Below are positions 25,801 through 34,086 of a stretch of DNA of 64,000 nt, in pieces. Positions within the stretch are counted from its first letter, which is position 1, and each line of letters starts with the position of its first letter. The notes under the pieces were generated by a model, which saw only the letters and a program-made list of their open reading frames with translations, did no database searches and had not been told where the DNA came from. The position numbers and the translations under genes are program-made. Source of the stretch: Prado023 sp963697345 (GTDB lineage Bacteria > Actinomycetota > Actinomycetes > S36-B12 > CAIYMF01); assembly GCA_963697345.1 (NCBI GenBank), contig CAVONS010000010.1:1-64000 (forward strand), in the 5' to 3' direction.

Positions 25801-26123
25801 TGCTTGTCGCGGAGCGGGCTGAATCGGGTTGGCGTGGTGCGGTGTCCGGAATGACTGTGGACCTGCTGCCCGACCCGCAGGGGATGCTGCAGGCAACGGT
25901 CACCGTGCCCGGTGACCTGACCGTCAGGCACACGAGCCTGTGGCCCGGCCTGGCAGTGGCTCAACTGGTCGTCATCGTCGGGCTGATCATCCTGGCCCTG
26001 CCCAAGCGTCGCCGGGTCGATCCCGATGCCGTGGAGGAGACCGACGCGGACAGCGCCGACGGGGACAGCGCCGACGGGGACAGCGCTGATGGGGACAGCG
26101 CTGGCGTGGAGGCTGACGCATGA
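22866..26123 (+). CDS. Large membrane glycosyltransferase (GT2 domain plus polytopic membrane region)
   Basis: 1085 residues from GTG 22866. An N-terminal GT2 (GT-A) domain (about 38-300) shows VLSRDGESWL, DAGSSDG (74-80) and a mature acidic motif region near WILHDESAPDPD (nucleotide-sugar and metal site). About a dozen hydrophobic segments follow (about 340-365 and 430-830), then an extracytoplasmic segment, one last helix and an acidic repeat tail. This architecture is conserved next to whiB2 in actinobacteria. It probably transfers a sugar from a nucleotide or polyprenyl donor in the envelope; the acceptor is unknown. TAGCGT 8 bases before the GTG may be a -10. Two internal low-complexity patches (EAGSEAGSEAG near 100 and the tail) come from short tandem repeats. 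The stop overlaps the next start (ATGA). Confidence 0.8.
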   Translation: MGIGESDGAVVDDVDARADEALSRFLPADIVPGVPRTHHVTGLVLSRDGESWLARTVAGIAAQHRRVDEVIGIDAGSSDGSARALSLAFSTTVLLQAHAATEAGSEAGSEAGGGEPNGIATALAAGVAAMPERVAARVPSEPGGPGPSGAAHDTSALSPDQDEVSWYWILHDESAPDPDCLEALLLGADRNPNAGILIPKTVAWSDSGRLVGVGNRWAPGTPVVDPLDAKERDQGQYDVDRPVYAGDSAGMLVRADLWHALGGMDPHVGDWAGPADLCRRAWGSGSEVFFIPAAVLAHRQAGHRGARPGSGGIGHPRRAARQGQLTLELTQAPVWALAWRYVRAWISTAARMIALLLTREPEEATAEVAGAWGVLGHPRRLRRARHRLRRAPVTDVRRPPHVRARRGATLSHSLDSWSAAGGGSPARVWWPPPARVWHPLALAGALALAAFVRDPGHLLGSGTLRGGGLLPAPGGVDLVSSYLASWHDARFGAGVPLPVYLPLLAGASVLTLGSTDMLLRVLFGLAVPLAFLSCYLSIRPIVTARQRIPMALAYALLPAGAAAVAGGRISTVAALLLAPPTARLVVVAFWRARTGVGGIRPALAAGTMLGVLVAFAPSVYVVALLAAVLVWLGLRCARWPLRTGLTILGVAGVFLVLWAARLLAAPWLALSEVGVNDPSLGNPQAWVWGLDPGGPNSVPWAGVPLVVIAGLAVLVARFSARTVGLLAGAVALLAAGAWWQPLALDVWPDLAVGMLWPGVPLVLAGGLLVVLVGTAASRSGVAGRALSVLWVVIVGALLAGWWTVPVGVTVGTASGTPPVVALDAESSARPRSLVLARADGALRYAVASGPQALLGDADALAGLQVDPAFADAVAGLVSGASGTVERELGGRAIRFVVFDGPPDDPVVGELDATVGLRQLARAPEQSLWLVAGNPTRAELSATGGESGGSAADPIEVPILTTPTTVDVVLHPQTQLPRRLLVAERAESGWRGAVSGMTVDLLPDPQGMLQATVTVPGDLTVRHTSLWPGLAVAQLVVIVGLIILALPKRRRVDPDAVEETDADSADGDSADGDSADGDSAGVEADA
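26049..26108 (+). repeat. 15-base tandem repeat, four units, at the glycosyltransferase C-terminus
   Basis: Units of gacagcgccgacggg at 26049, 26064, 26079 and 26094, the last degenerate. They encode an acidic DSADG repeat in the cytoplasmic tail. Slippage could change the count without shifting the frame. Confidence 0.8.
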
Positions 26124-27691
26124 GACGTCTCGTGCTGGTGATCGTCGTCCTGCTGTGCGCGGCCGCGGCCTACGCCGCCCCGACAGCAACGCCCCCGCCC
26201 CCATCATCGGGCTATCGGCTGGTCGGGAGCTCGGTGCTGGTCTGCCCGCGATCCTCGGCGGCAGGCGACACCGCCAATGTCGTGGGTGCGTTGGTGGCAG
26301 GACCTGCCAGTGGGCCGGGCTCTGCCGTGCTGCGGCCCATGGAGCCCGGAGACGACCTCGTGAGGCTCGCGGCGCCGGGGCAGCCCGTGGCCCTGCGTGT
26401 CGCTGGGCAGCCGCAACCCACGATCGTGATGCTCGCCGACGGCTCCTGGGCTCCCTCGGCGTTCTCAGGTGTCGTCGCGCGGCAGCTGTCCGGCACGGGT
26501 TCGGGCCTGTCCTCGTCTGCGTGCCCAGCACCCGGGCCGGAATGGTGGTTCGTGGGTGCCGGATCGCAGATCGGTCGAGGCGCAGCGCTGCTGGTCAGCA
26601 ACCCGGCCGAGGAACCGGCACGCTTCGACATCAGCCTCTTCTCCGGCGCCGGTCCCGTGCAGGCCCTCGCCGGCAAGGGGATCGACCTCGGTCCCGGTGC
26701 CACCGTCCGGCTGCGCCTGGATGCACTGGCCCCGGATGAGGACCTGCTGGCCATCGAGGTGCGTGCCACAAGCGGGCGGGTGTCCGCGGCCCTGCGTGAT
26801 GTCGCGGTTCCCACCGAAGGCCGGGCCCGGGGGGTGGACTTCATCCCGCCGGCCCAGATCCCGACCACACGAGTTGTGGTGGCCGGCATCCCCGAGGGCA
26901 GTGGCCGGCGGGATCTGGTCCTGGTCAATCCGGGCACCCAGTTCGCCACGGTCACTCCACGGCTGCTGACCGAGGAGGGCCCCGAGTCACTGGCCGGGCT
27001 GGCGACCATCGCGGTGCCCGCGGGGGCGGTGATCCAGGTGGATCTGGGCCGTGTCCTCGCGGGCCGCGCCGGGTCGCTGGACCTCGCCGCTGATGTTCCG
27101 GTGACCGGTGGCCTGCGCGCCGAGTGGGGCGGTGCGACGCGGGACATCACCTGGCTGGCTGGCGTGCCGCTGATCGGGGATCCGGACCCTCTGGGAGGTG
27201 CGGCGGCGGTGCCCGCGGGGCGGGGGCTGACCACGACCGTGGTGGTCGCAGCCCCGGACGGGGAGGTGCGTGGCACGCTGACGAGCATCACGACCGACAG
27301 CCCTGATGCGAGCTCGCTGTCGGGCACTCCGAAGCCCGGGGGTGAGCCGGAGGCGTCCGAGCTCGTGCTTCCCGAGGGCGATCCCCGGACCATCGTCGAA
27401 CAGGTCGTCGTGCCCGCTGGCAGCCAGCGCACCATCGTCGTGCCGACCGGCGGGGAGGCGGACCCCGACGCCGCTGACAGCGACCGGGAAGCAGGGTCTG
27501 GGGCGGCTTCGGCGGGGGTGGTGACCCTGTCCTGGCGCTCGGACCCGGGCTCGGCGCCAGCAGCGATCAGTCACCTGGTCCTGGACCCCGACATCCCGCT
27601 GGCGACGGGCTACCCCTGGTGGCCGGTCGCCTCGTCGGTGACGGCCGTGGTGGTCCGTGAGGACATGGGGGTCCTGGCGCCCACAGGGTGA
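26120..27691 (+). CDS. DUF5719 family exported protein
   Basis: 523 residues; its ATG overlaps the stop of the glycosyltransferase gene by four bases, so the two are coupled. A signal peptide or anchor (MRRLVLVIVVLLCAAAAYA) precedes an all-beta protein rich in Val, Gly and Pro with repeated Ig-like strands (FDISLFSGAGPVQ, RVVVAGIPEGSG, DLVLVNPGTQFATV). The family is found in actinobacteria beside the same glycosyltransferase. No catalytic motif is visible. It may act outside the membrane together with the glycosyltransferase, which is inference from the tight coupling. A Pro/Glu/Asp-rich stretch (about 395-465) looks disordered. Confidence 0.72.
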   Translation: MRRLVLVIVVLLCAAAAYAAPTATPPPPSSGYRLVGSSVLVCPRSSAAGDTANVVGALVAGPASGPGSAVLRPMEPGDDLVRLAAPGQPVALRVAGQPQPTIVMLADGSWAPSAFSGVVARQLSGTGSGLSSSACPAPGPEWWFVGAGSQIGRGAALLVSNPAEEPARFDISLFSGAGPVQALAGKGIDLGPGATVRLRLDALAPDEDLLAIEVRATSGRVSAALRDVAVPTEGRARGVDFIPPAQIPTTRVVVAGIPEGSGRRDLVLVNPGTQFATVTPRLLTEEGPESLAGLATIAVPAGAVIQVDLGRVLAGRAGSLDLAADVPVTGGLRAEWGGATRDITWLAGVPLIGDPDPLGGAAAVPAGRGLTTTVVVAAPDGEVRGTLTSITTDSPDASSLSGTPKPGGEPEASELVLPEGDPRTIVEQVVVPAGSQRTIVVPTGGEADPDAADSDREAGSGAASAGVVTLSWRSDPGSAPAAISHLVLDPDIPLATGYPWWPVASSVTAVVVREDMGVLAPTG

Positions 27692-27780
27692 GGCCACCCG
27701 GGAGCGGAGGTGCGACGCATGCCACACGCGACACGGGGCGGGATCGGGTCCCGTTGATCGGCGATGTCGGCCAGCGGGAG

Positions 27781-27786
27781 TAGGTT
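27781..27786 (+). promoter_or_regulatory. -10 box of leaderless DUF3499 transcript
   Basis: TAGGTT, 6 bases, then the GTG start at 27793. The 101-base gap after DUF5719 otherwise holds nothing recognised. Confidence 0.5.
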
Positions 27787-27792
27787 GCCCCT

Positions 27793-28164
27793 GTGAGCCT
27801 TGTACGTCGTTGCTCGAAACCGTCGTGTGCGCGACCGGCTGTCTCGACGCTGACCTACGTCTACGTGGATTCGACCGCAGTCCTGGGACCGCTGGCCACG
27901 TACGCCGAGCCGCACTGCTACGACCTCTGCCAGATCCACAGTGAGCGCATGACGGTCCCGCGTGGGTGGGAGGTCGTCCGCCTCGAGCCGGACCCCGACG
28001 CCCTGCGCCCCAGCAGTGACGACCTCGAGGCACTGGCCAACGCCGTGCGTGAGGCCGCGCGCCCGCGCTCCGAGGTGTCGGACATGGTGGAGGTGGGCCG
28101 CCGTGGGCACCTGCGCGTGCTGCGGTCGGTGGACATCATCGACGACGCCGCCGCGATGCCCTAG
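27793..28164 (+). CDS. DUF3499 family protein, zinc-ribbon-like
   Basis: 123 residues from GTG 27793, six bases after TAGGTT. Four cysteines in two knuckles, Cys7-x4-Cys12 and Cys42-x3-Cys46, with nearby His41 and His49, suggest a bound zinc. The middle (PRGWEVVRLEPDPDALRPSSDDL) and the C-terminal VGRRGHLRVL segment are conserved in the family. DUF3499 proteins are small actinobacterial proteins of unknown function, almost always just upstream of phosphomannomutase, as here. No membrane segment is present, so it should be cytoplasmic. Confidence 0.78.
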   Translation: MSLVRRCSKPSCARPAVSTLTYVYVDSTAVLGPLATYAEPHCYDLCQIHSERMTVPRGWEVVRLEPDPDALRPSSDDLEALANAVREAARPRSEVSDMVEVGRRGHLRVLRSVDIIDDAAAMP

Positions 28165-28257
28165 GCATACGGCTCAGCGACGCAGCGAGCCTCGCGGCGT
28201 GCGCATCAGGTGCTGCCGTCAGCCACCCCAGGCCGCCCGATGGGGTGTGCCCGCCGC

Positions 28258-28263
28258 TAGGGT
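28258..28263 (+). promoter_or_regulatory. -10 box of leaderless phosphomannomutase transcript
   Basis: TAGGGT, 6 bases, then the GTG start at 28270. No ribosome site precedes that GTG. No -35 seen. Confidence 0.5.
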
Positions 28264-28269
28264 GACCGG

Positions 28270-29658
28270 GTGCCCGACCTCACGCAGATCATCAAGGCCT
28301 ATGACGTCCGCGGGGTCTACCCCGACCAACTCGATGCCGAACTCGCCCACCGGGTGGGAGCAGCCTTCGCCCAGGTCGTCGGAGCATCCCGATCCGCTGG
28401 GGGCCCGGGAGCGGTCGTGGTGGGTCGTGACATGCGGCCCTCCGGTCCTGAGCTGGTGGCCGCCTTCTGCGCCGGCGTGACCGAGCAGGGCGTGGATGTG
28501 GTGGACATCGGCCTGGCCAGCACCGATCAGCTCTACTTCGCCGCCGGGAGACTGGACCTTCCGGGTGCGATGTTCACGGCCAGCCACAACCCCGCGCAGT
28601 ACAACGGGATCAAGCTGTGCCGCGCGGGCGCCACACCCGTCGGCCAGGACTCGGGCCTGGCCACGATCCGCGACATGGTCGCCGAGCCGGTACCTCCCAG
28701 CGGCGACCCGCTGGGGACGGTGACCCAGCGAGACCTGCTCGAGGACTATGCGAGCTTCCTGCGCGAACTCGTCGACATCTCGAACATCCGCCCGCTGCGG
28801 GTCGTTGTCGACGCCGGGAACGGCATGGCCGGACACACAGCCCCAGCCGTGCTGGACGTCCCGGGCCTGGCCGTCGTCCCGCTGTACTTCGAGCTCGATG
28901 GGACCTTCCCGAACCACGAGGCCAATCCGATCGAGCCGGAGAACCTGCGCGACCTGCAGGCAGCCGTCCTCGCCGAGGGTGCTGACCTCGGTCTTGCCTT
29001 CGACGGGGACGCAGACCGGTGCTTCCTCGTCGACGAGCGGGGGCAGCTGGTCTCGCCCTCGGCACTCACGGGCCTCATCGCGGCCCGGGAACTGGCCAAG
29101 CACCCCGGGGCTCCGATCATCCACAACCTGATCACGTCCGCGGCAGTTGCCGAGGTCATCCGGGAGAACGGTGGAGTCCCGGTCCGCACCCGGGTTGGGC
29201 ACTCGTTCATCAAGGCCACGATGGCCCAGAGCGGGGCTGTGTTCGGCGGCGAGCACTCGGGGCACTTCTACTTCCGCGACTTCTGGAACGCCGACTCCGG
29301 CATGCTGGCCGCGCTGCACACGATCGCAGCGCTGGGCGGCTCCCCGCAGGGGACCACGCTGTCGGCCATGCTCGCCCCGTATGAGCGCTACGTGGCCAGT
29401 GGCGAGATCAACTCCGTGGTGGTGGATGCGGCGGCCGCCACGGCGCGGGTGCGCACAGCCTTCGAGTCCGAGCCGGGCGTCACGTTCGACGATCTCGACG
29501 GGATGACGGTCACCGGCCCGGACTGGTGGTTCAACGTGCGACCGAGCAACACCGAGCCCCTGCTACGGCTCAACGCAGAGGCACCGGATGAGTCGGCGCT
29601 GGACGGACTGCGCGATAGGGTCCTCGGGTTGATCCGCGACGAGGGAGGCAAGGCGTGA
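28270..29658 (+). CDS. manB: Phosphomannomutase / phosphoglucomutase
   Basis: 462 residues, the usual length of the alpha-D-phosphohexomutase family. All four active-site loops are present: TASHNP with the phosphoserine Ser105, the Mg site DGDADR (Asp245, Asp247, Asp249), the sugar loop GGEHSGH, and the phosphate loop RPSNTEP near the C-terminus. It interconverts mannose-6- and mannose-1-phosphate (often also the glucose forms) in the cytoplasm and so feeds the GDP-mannose pyrophosphorylase at 20113. It starts with GTG 28270, probably leaderless, and its stop overlaps the GTG of the Trm112-like gene. Gene order DUF3499-manB-Trm112-like is conserved in actinobacteria. Confidence 0.88.
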   Translation: MPDLTQIIKAYDVRGVYPDQLDAELAHRVGAAFAQVVGASRSAGGPGAVVVGRDMRPSGPELVAAFCAGVTEQGVDVVDIGLASTDQLYFAAGRLDLPGAMFTASHNPAQYNGIKLCRAGATPVGQDSGLATIRDMVAEPVPPSGDPLGTVTQRDLLEDYASFLRELVDISNIRPLRVVVDAGNGMAGHTAPAVLDVPGLAVVPLYFELDGTFPNHEANPIEPENLRDLQAAVLAEGADLGLAFDGDADRCFLVDERGQLVSPSALTGLIAARELAKHPGAPIIHNLITSAAVAEVIRENGGVPVRTRVGHSFIKATMAQSGAVFGGEHSGHFYFRDFWNADSGMLAALHTIAALGGSPQGTTLSAMLAPYERYVASGEINSVVVDAAAATARVRTAFESEPGVTFDDLDGMTVTGPDWWFNVRPSNTEPLLRLNAEAPDESALDGLRDRVLGLIRDEGGKA

Positions 29659-29879
29659 ACATCGACCCGATGCTGCTGGAGATCCTGGCCTGCCCGTGCG
29701 AGCACCACGCGCCTGTCGAGCCCGACACCGCCGACCTGGCGGCGGCCTCGGCGTTGGTCTGCACGCGCTGCCGCACGAGCTTCCCGGTCCGCGACGACAT
29801 CCCCGTGATGCTGCTGGACGAGGCGACCCCCGGCCCGCAGGGCATCGGTGCCGACGTCCCGGGTGACTCGCCGGCGTGA
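29655..29879 (+). CDS. Trm112-like zinc-binding protein
   Basis: 74 residues from GTG 29655, overlapping the stop of manB (GTGA). The small fold is marked by LLEILACPC at the N-terminus and LVCTRCRTSFPVRDDIPVML, with cysteines 13, 15, 36 and 39. Eukaryotic Trm112 is a partner that activates several methyltransferases; bacterial members are mostly uncharacterised. Which protein it partners here is unknown. The overlap with genes on both sides (manB and the cation exporter) means it is made together with them. Confidence 0.82.
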   Translation: MNIDPMLLEILACPCEHHAPVEPDTADLAAASALVCTRCRTSFPVRDDIPVMLLDEATPGPQGIGADVPGDSPA

Positions 29880-30835
29880 GCACGGAGGGTGGGACGAAGG
29901 CCGTCATTGCTGCGGCCATCGCCAACCTCGGCATCGCGATCACGAAGTTCATCGCCTACCTGGTCACCGGGTCGTCGTCGATGCTGTCCGAGGCGATCCA
30001 CTCGCTGGCTGACACCGGCAACCAGGCGCTGCTGCTCGTCGGCGGCAGGCGCTCGACGCGGGCGGCTGACGCCGAGCACCAGTTCGGGTACGGCCGGCTG
30101 CGCTATGTCTATGCGTTCGTCGTGGCCATCATCCTGTTCATGCTCGGGGGGATGTTCTCCCTGTACGAGGGCTGGCACAAGATCAGCCACCCCGAGGAGC
30201 TGAACAAGGTCTGGGTTGCCTACCTGGTGCTGTTCATCGCCCTCGGGTTGGAGTCGTGGTCGTTCCGGACTGCCTTCCGGGAGGCGAACAAGTCCCGTGG
30301 CCGGCGCACGCTGTTCCAGTTCATCCGCGACACCCGCCAGCCGGAGCTGCCGGTCGTGCTCCTGGAGGACCTGGGCGCCCTGATCGGGCTCCTCCTGGCC
30401 CTGTTCGGCATCTCGATGGCAGTCGTCACCGGCGACGCCCGCTGGGACGGCGTCGGCTCCCTGGCCATCGGCGCGCTGCTGCTGGTGATCGCCGTGTTCC
30501 TCGCCTTCGAGGTGTCGGGTCTGCTGGTCGGTGAGTCCGCACTGCCCGAGCAGGAGGCGGCGATCCGCACGGCCCTGGGCGAGCAGCCCGGCGTGGAGTC
30601 GATCATCCACATGCGCACGTTGCACACCGGGCCCGACGAGCTCCTCGTCGCGGCGAAGATCGCGGTCCCCCCGGACGTTGCCTCCCAGGGCCTGGCGCAG
30701 CTGATCGATGAGGCCGAGCAGCGCGTGCGCGCGGTCGTACCCACCGCGACGTGGATCTACCTCGAGCCCGACATCCAGCGGGGCAGCGGTTCCGGGCAGC
30801 CGGAGGACACGGCCGGGGGCGCCTCATCACGCTGA
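29876..30835 (+). CDS. Cation diffusion facilitator (CDF) metal exporter
   Basis: 319 residues from GTG 29876, overlapping the Trm112-like stop. Six membrane segments are visible, the first four before about residue 135 and two more around 155-225. Metal-site signatures are HSLADTGNQ in helix 2 and LEDLGALIG in helix 5; the Glu-Asp in place of His-Asp in helix 5 resembles the ZnT9 branch. A cytoplasmic C-terminal domain (about 230-300) contains HMRTLHTGPDELLVAAK. It would export a divalent cation (zinc, manganese or iron) against protons. The metal cannot be named from sequence. Its place in a mannose-activation operon is conserved in some actinobacteria. Confidence 0.82.
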   Translation: MSTEGGTKAVIAAAIANLGIAITKFIAYLVTGSSSMLSEAIHSLADTGNQALLLVGGRRSTRAADAEHQFGYGRLRYVYAFVVAIILFMLGGMFSLYEGWHKISHPEELNKVWVAYLVLFIALGLESWSFRTAFREANKSRGRRTLFQFIRDTRQPELPVVLLEDLGALIGLLLALFGISMAVVTGDARWDGVGSLAIGALLLVIAVFLAFEVSGLLVGESALPEQEAAIRTALGEQPGVESIIHMRTLHTGPDELLVAAKIAVPPDVASQGLAQLIDEAEQRVRAVVPTATWIYLEPDIQRGSGSGQPEDTAGGASSR

Positions 30836-31014
30836 CGAGTCGTGTCAGCGAGTCCGCCCGGATCCGCTCATTGGTGGCAGCCCGCTGGGGGTGGCACAAT
30901 GGAGGTGGCCCCCTGGGCCTTGCGAACCATCGAAGCCTCGTGCCGTTCGCCGGCAGGCCGCCCACCGGCGGCTCCCCCACGCGCTCTCCGCGCAGCACCG
31001 CAACGAGGAGTTCC

Positions 31015-32448
31015 ATGAACGACTTCAAGGTCGCCGACCTTTCCCTGGCCGACTTCGGCCGCAACGAGATCCGGATGGCCGAGCACGAGATGCCCGGCCT
31101 GATGGCCATGCGTGCCGAGTTCGGCACCACCAAGCCGCTGACCGGCGCCCGGATCACCGGGTCGCTGCACATGACGATTCAGACCGCCGTGCTCATCGAG
31201 ACGCTGGTCGACCTGGGCGCCGAGGTCCGCTGGGCCTCGTGCAACATCTACTCCACGCAGGACCACGCCGCCGCTGCTGTGGCCGTCGGCCCGCACGGAA
31301 CCCCCGAGGACCCCCAGGGTGTCCCGGTGTACGCCTGGAAGGGCGAGACGCTCGAGGAGTACTGGTGGTGCACCGAGCAGGTCCTGCGCTGGCCCGGCGG
31401 GATGGGCCCCAACATGATCCTCGACGATGGCGGCGACGCCACGATGCTGGTCCACAAGGGCCTCGAGTTCGAGGCGGCCGGGGTTGTCCCGTCGGCCGAT
31501 GAGTCGACCTCCGAGGAGTACGCGGTCGTCCTGTCGGTGCTCAAGCGCTCACTGGGCGAGGACTCGGGCCGTTGGACCCGGATCGCCGCCGGGATCAAGG
31601 GCGTGACCGAGGAGACGACCACGGGTGTGCACCGCCTCTACGAGATGGCGCGCGAGGGCTCGCTGCCCTTCCCGGCCATCAACGTCAACGACTCGGTGAC
31701 CAAGAGCAAGTTCGACAACAAGTACGGCTGCCGCCACTCGCTGGTCGACGGGATCAACCGGGCGACCGACACCCTCATCGGCGGCAAGGTGGCCGTGGTC
31801 TGCGGCTACGGCGATGTCGGCAAGGGCTCGGCCGAGTCACTGCGCGGGCAGGGTGCCCGGGTGATCATCACCGAGATCGATCCCATCTGCGCCCTGCAGG
31901 CAGCGATGGATGGCTATCAGGTGGCCCGCCTCGAGGACGTGCTCGGGATCGCGGACATCGTGATCACGGCCACGGGTTGCCTGAACGTCGTGACCGCCGA
32001 GCACATGGCCGCGATGAAGCACCAGGCGATCCTGGGCAACATCGGGCACTTCGACAACGAGATCGACATGGCCGGCCTCGGCCGGTACGCGGGTGTCACG
32101 TGCACGAACATCAAGCCGCAGGTCGACGAGTGGCGCTTCCCGGACGGACACACCGTGATCGTCCTGTCTGCGGGTCGCCTGTTGAACCTCGGCAACGCCA
32201 CGGGTCACCCCAGCTTCGTGATGAGCAACTCCTTCACGAACCAGACACTGGCCCAGATCGAGCTGTTCACCAAGACCGACGAGTACCCGATCGGCGTGCA
32301 CGTCCTGCCCAAGCACCTTGATGAGAAGGTGGCCCGCCTGCACCTCGATGCGCTGGGCGTCGGGCTGACCGAGCTGTCCAAGGAGCAGGCTGAGTACCTC
32401 GGCGTGGACGTTGCTGGCCCCTACAAGGCCGACATGTACCGCTACTGA
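31015..32448 (+). CDS. ahcY: S-adenosylhomocysteinase
   Basis: 477 residues from ATG 31015, with GAGGAG upstream. Key segments are all present: SLHMTIQTAVLIETL, SCNIYSTQDHAAAA, NVNDSVTKSKFDNKYGC (active-site Lys and Asp), the NAD loop CGYGDVGKGSAE, GNIGHFDNEID, and the C-terminal KADMYRY with the conserved Lys and Tyr. The 40-residue insert relative to mammalian enzymes is the form usual in bacteria. It hydrolyses S-adenosylhomocysteine to adenosine and homocysteine, keeping methylation reactions running. The 179-base leader (30836-31014) has a weak -10-like CACAAT near 30894; no SAH riboswitch core was found. A long hairpin terminator follows. Confidence 0.96.
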   Translation: MNDFKVADLSLADFGRNEIRMAEHEMPGLMAMRAEFGTTKPLTGARITGSLHMTIQTAVLIETLVDLGAEVRWASCNIYSTQDHAAAAVAVGPHGTPEDPQGVPVYAWKGETLEEYWWCTEQVLRWPGGMGPNMILDDGGDATMLVHKGLEFEAAGVVPSADESTSEEYAVVLSVLKRSLGEDSGRWTRIAAGIKGVTEETTTGVHRLYEMAREGSLPFPAINVNDSVTKSKFDNKYGCRHSLVDGINRATDTLIGGKVAVVCGYGDVGKGSAESLRGQGARVIITEIDPICALQAAMDGYQVARLEDVLGIADIVITATGCLNVVTAEHMAAMKHQAILGNIGHFDNEIDMAGLGRYAGVTCTNIKPQVDEWRFPDGHTVIVLSAGRLLNLGNATGHPSFVMSNSFTNQTLAQIELFTKTDEYPIGVHVLPKHLDEKVARLHLDALGVGLTELSKEQAEYLGVDVAGPYKADMYRY

Positions 32449-32488
32449 GCCCAGTTCCCCATCGGGAGTCCCCGGTCGGCAGTGGTCC

Positions 32489-32537
32489 CAGACGGCCCCG
32501 TGCGAGTGCGTTGCGACGCCTCGGACGGGGCCGTCTG
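32489..32537 (+). terminator. Strong hairpin downstream of ahcY
   Basis: Perfect 13-bp arms (cagacggccccgt at 32489-32501 and its complement at 32525-32537) around a 23-base loop. It starts 41 bases after the ahcY stop. There is no U-run, which is common for actinobacterial terminators. The rest of the 220-base spacer before the permease gene holds nothing else recognised. Confidence 0.75.
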
Positions 32538-32668
32538 CCGTGCGGGGCGCGTGCGGACCCGCATGCCGGCCTCGGAGTGCGACAGGACCCCCGGTCCTGA
32601 CATCCTGTGCGGCAGCGGCGGGTGGCAGTCCCCGAGCCGACGATGACCACGACCAGGGAGCCCAGTCG

Positions 32669-34006
32669 ATGTCCGAAGAGCGATCCACCCGCGGGTCGAC
32701 CTCGATCAGCATCTTCGACGACCCGCTGGCCGAACCCGTCGAGCGGGTCCGCTGGAAGTTCATCATCATCCTGGCGCTGGCCAACCTGGGGATCTGGACG
32801 GCGTTCTTCACGCCGATCCAGTTCCTGCTGCCCCTGCAGGTCGAGGGCATGGTGGGCTCGGACTCCAAGGAGACCAGCCTCAGCCTGGTGCTGACGATCG
32901 GTGCCCTGATCTCGCTGGTGGCCAGTCCGATCGCCGGGGCGTTCAGCGACCGGACCACCGCCCGACTCGGCCGGCGCCGGCCCTGGGTCCTGTGGCCGAC
33001 GATGGCCGCAGTGTCGGTGCTGGTCCTGATCCCGCTGTCCCCGGTGGTGGGGATGCTGGCGCTGGGCTGGGCCCTGGCCCAACTCACCCTGAACGCGTCG
33101 TACGCAGCAGTCACCGCGATGCTGCCCGACCAGGTCCCGGTCAGCCAGCGCGGGACGGTGTCGGCCGTCGTGGGTGCCTGCCAACCGCTGGGCGTGATGC
33201 TTGGCGCCATCCTGGTCGGGGTCATCCCGCAGACCGGCGTCGAGGTCGGATCCGCAGAGGTCGGGGGGCAGTACCCGCGCTACGTCGCGGTGGCGGTCAT
33301 CCTGGCGCTCACGTCAGCCCTGTTCGTCTGGGGCATGCGGGAGGCGCGGCTCGACCGCGCGAAGGTGCCGGAGCTGCGGTGGGGACAGTTCGCGCGCTCG
33401 TTCTGGATCGACCCGCGCCAGCACCCGGACTTCGGCTGGGTGTGGATCACCCGCTTCCTGGTCGTGCTGGGCAATGCTTTCGTCACCACCTACCTGCTGT
33501 TCTTCGCGCGCGACGTCCTCGAGCTGGCGCCGACGGAGGCCGACACCACGGTGGCCGGCATCCTCGTCTACTACATCCTCGGCCTGCTCGTGTTCGCGCT
33601 GGTGATCGGGCCGCTGTCGGACCGGACCGGGCGGATCAAGGTGTTCGTGATCGGCGCCTCGCTGGTCATCGCCGCCGCACTGGTCATCCTTGCCTTCGCC
33701 CGCGACATCACGATGGTGACCCTGGCGGCCCTGGTCATGGGAGCGGGCTTCGGCGCCTACACGGCGGTCGACCTTGCCCTGATCAGCCGAGTGCTGCCCC
33801 GACCCGAGGACCGGGCCAAGGATCTCGGAGTGATCAACATCGCCAACGCACTGCCGCAGGTGCTCGCGCCGGTAGTGGCGGGTGTGGTGATCGCCTCCCT
33901 GAAGTCCCAGGGCTACGACACCGCCTACCAGGTCCTGTACCTCGCGGGAGCTGCCGTGACCGTGCTCGGCGCGGTCATGGTGGTGAAGATCAAGGGCGTG
34001 CCGTGA
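32669..34006 (+). CDS. Major facilitator superfamily permease, probably for a galactoside
   Basis: 445 residues from ATG 32669 (AGGGAG 8 bases upstream). About 12 membrane helices are visible. Motif A in the first cytoplasmic loop reads SDRTTARLGRRRPWVL, and the equivalent loop of the second half is SDRTGRIKVF. A central cytoplasmic loop links residues of about 215-250. The sequence resembles actinobacterial sugar and SLC45-like permeases. The next gene, 80 bases downstream, is a GH2 beta-galactosidase, so uptake of lactose or another beta-galactoside is a reasonable inference. No regulator gene is adjacent. Confidence 0.78.
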   Translation: MSEERSTRGSTSISIFDDPLAEPVERVRWKFIIILALANLGIWTAFFTPIQFLLPLQVEGMVGSDSKETSLSLVLTIGALISLVASPIAGAFSDRTTARLGRRRPWVLWPTMAAVSVLVLIPLSPVVGMLALGWALAQLTLNASYAAVTAMLPDQVPVSQRGTVSAVVGACQPLGVMLGAILVGVIPQTGVEVGSAEVGGQYPRYVAVAVILALTSALFVWGMREARLDRAKVPELRWGQFARSFWIDPRQHPDFGWVWITRFLVVLGNAFVTTYLLFFARDVLELAPTEADTTVAGILVYYILGLLVFALVIGPLSDRTGRIKVFVIGASLVIAAALVILAFARDITMVTLAALVMGAGFGAYTAVDLALISRVLPRPEDRAKDLGVINIANALPQVLAPVVAGVVIASLKSQGYDTAYQVLYLAGAAVTVLGAVMVVKIKGVP

Positions 34007-34086
34007 CGGCCTCGGCAGGTGGGCCTGGCGCGGACGTGCGCCGGGCCGGGGTGTGCTCGGCAGGAGTGTGAGCCGGAGGAGTGGAC

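Noticed and set aside
30836..31014. Possible SAH riboswitch before ahcY (cgcaacgaggag looks partly similar)
   Set aside because: The conserved GAGGAGCGCUGC-type core and paired arms could not be found; GAGGAG is explained as the ribosome site.
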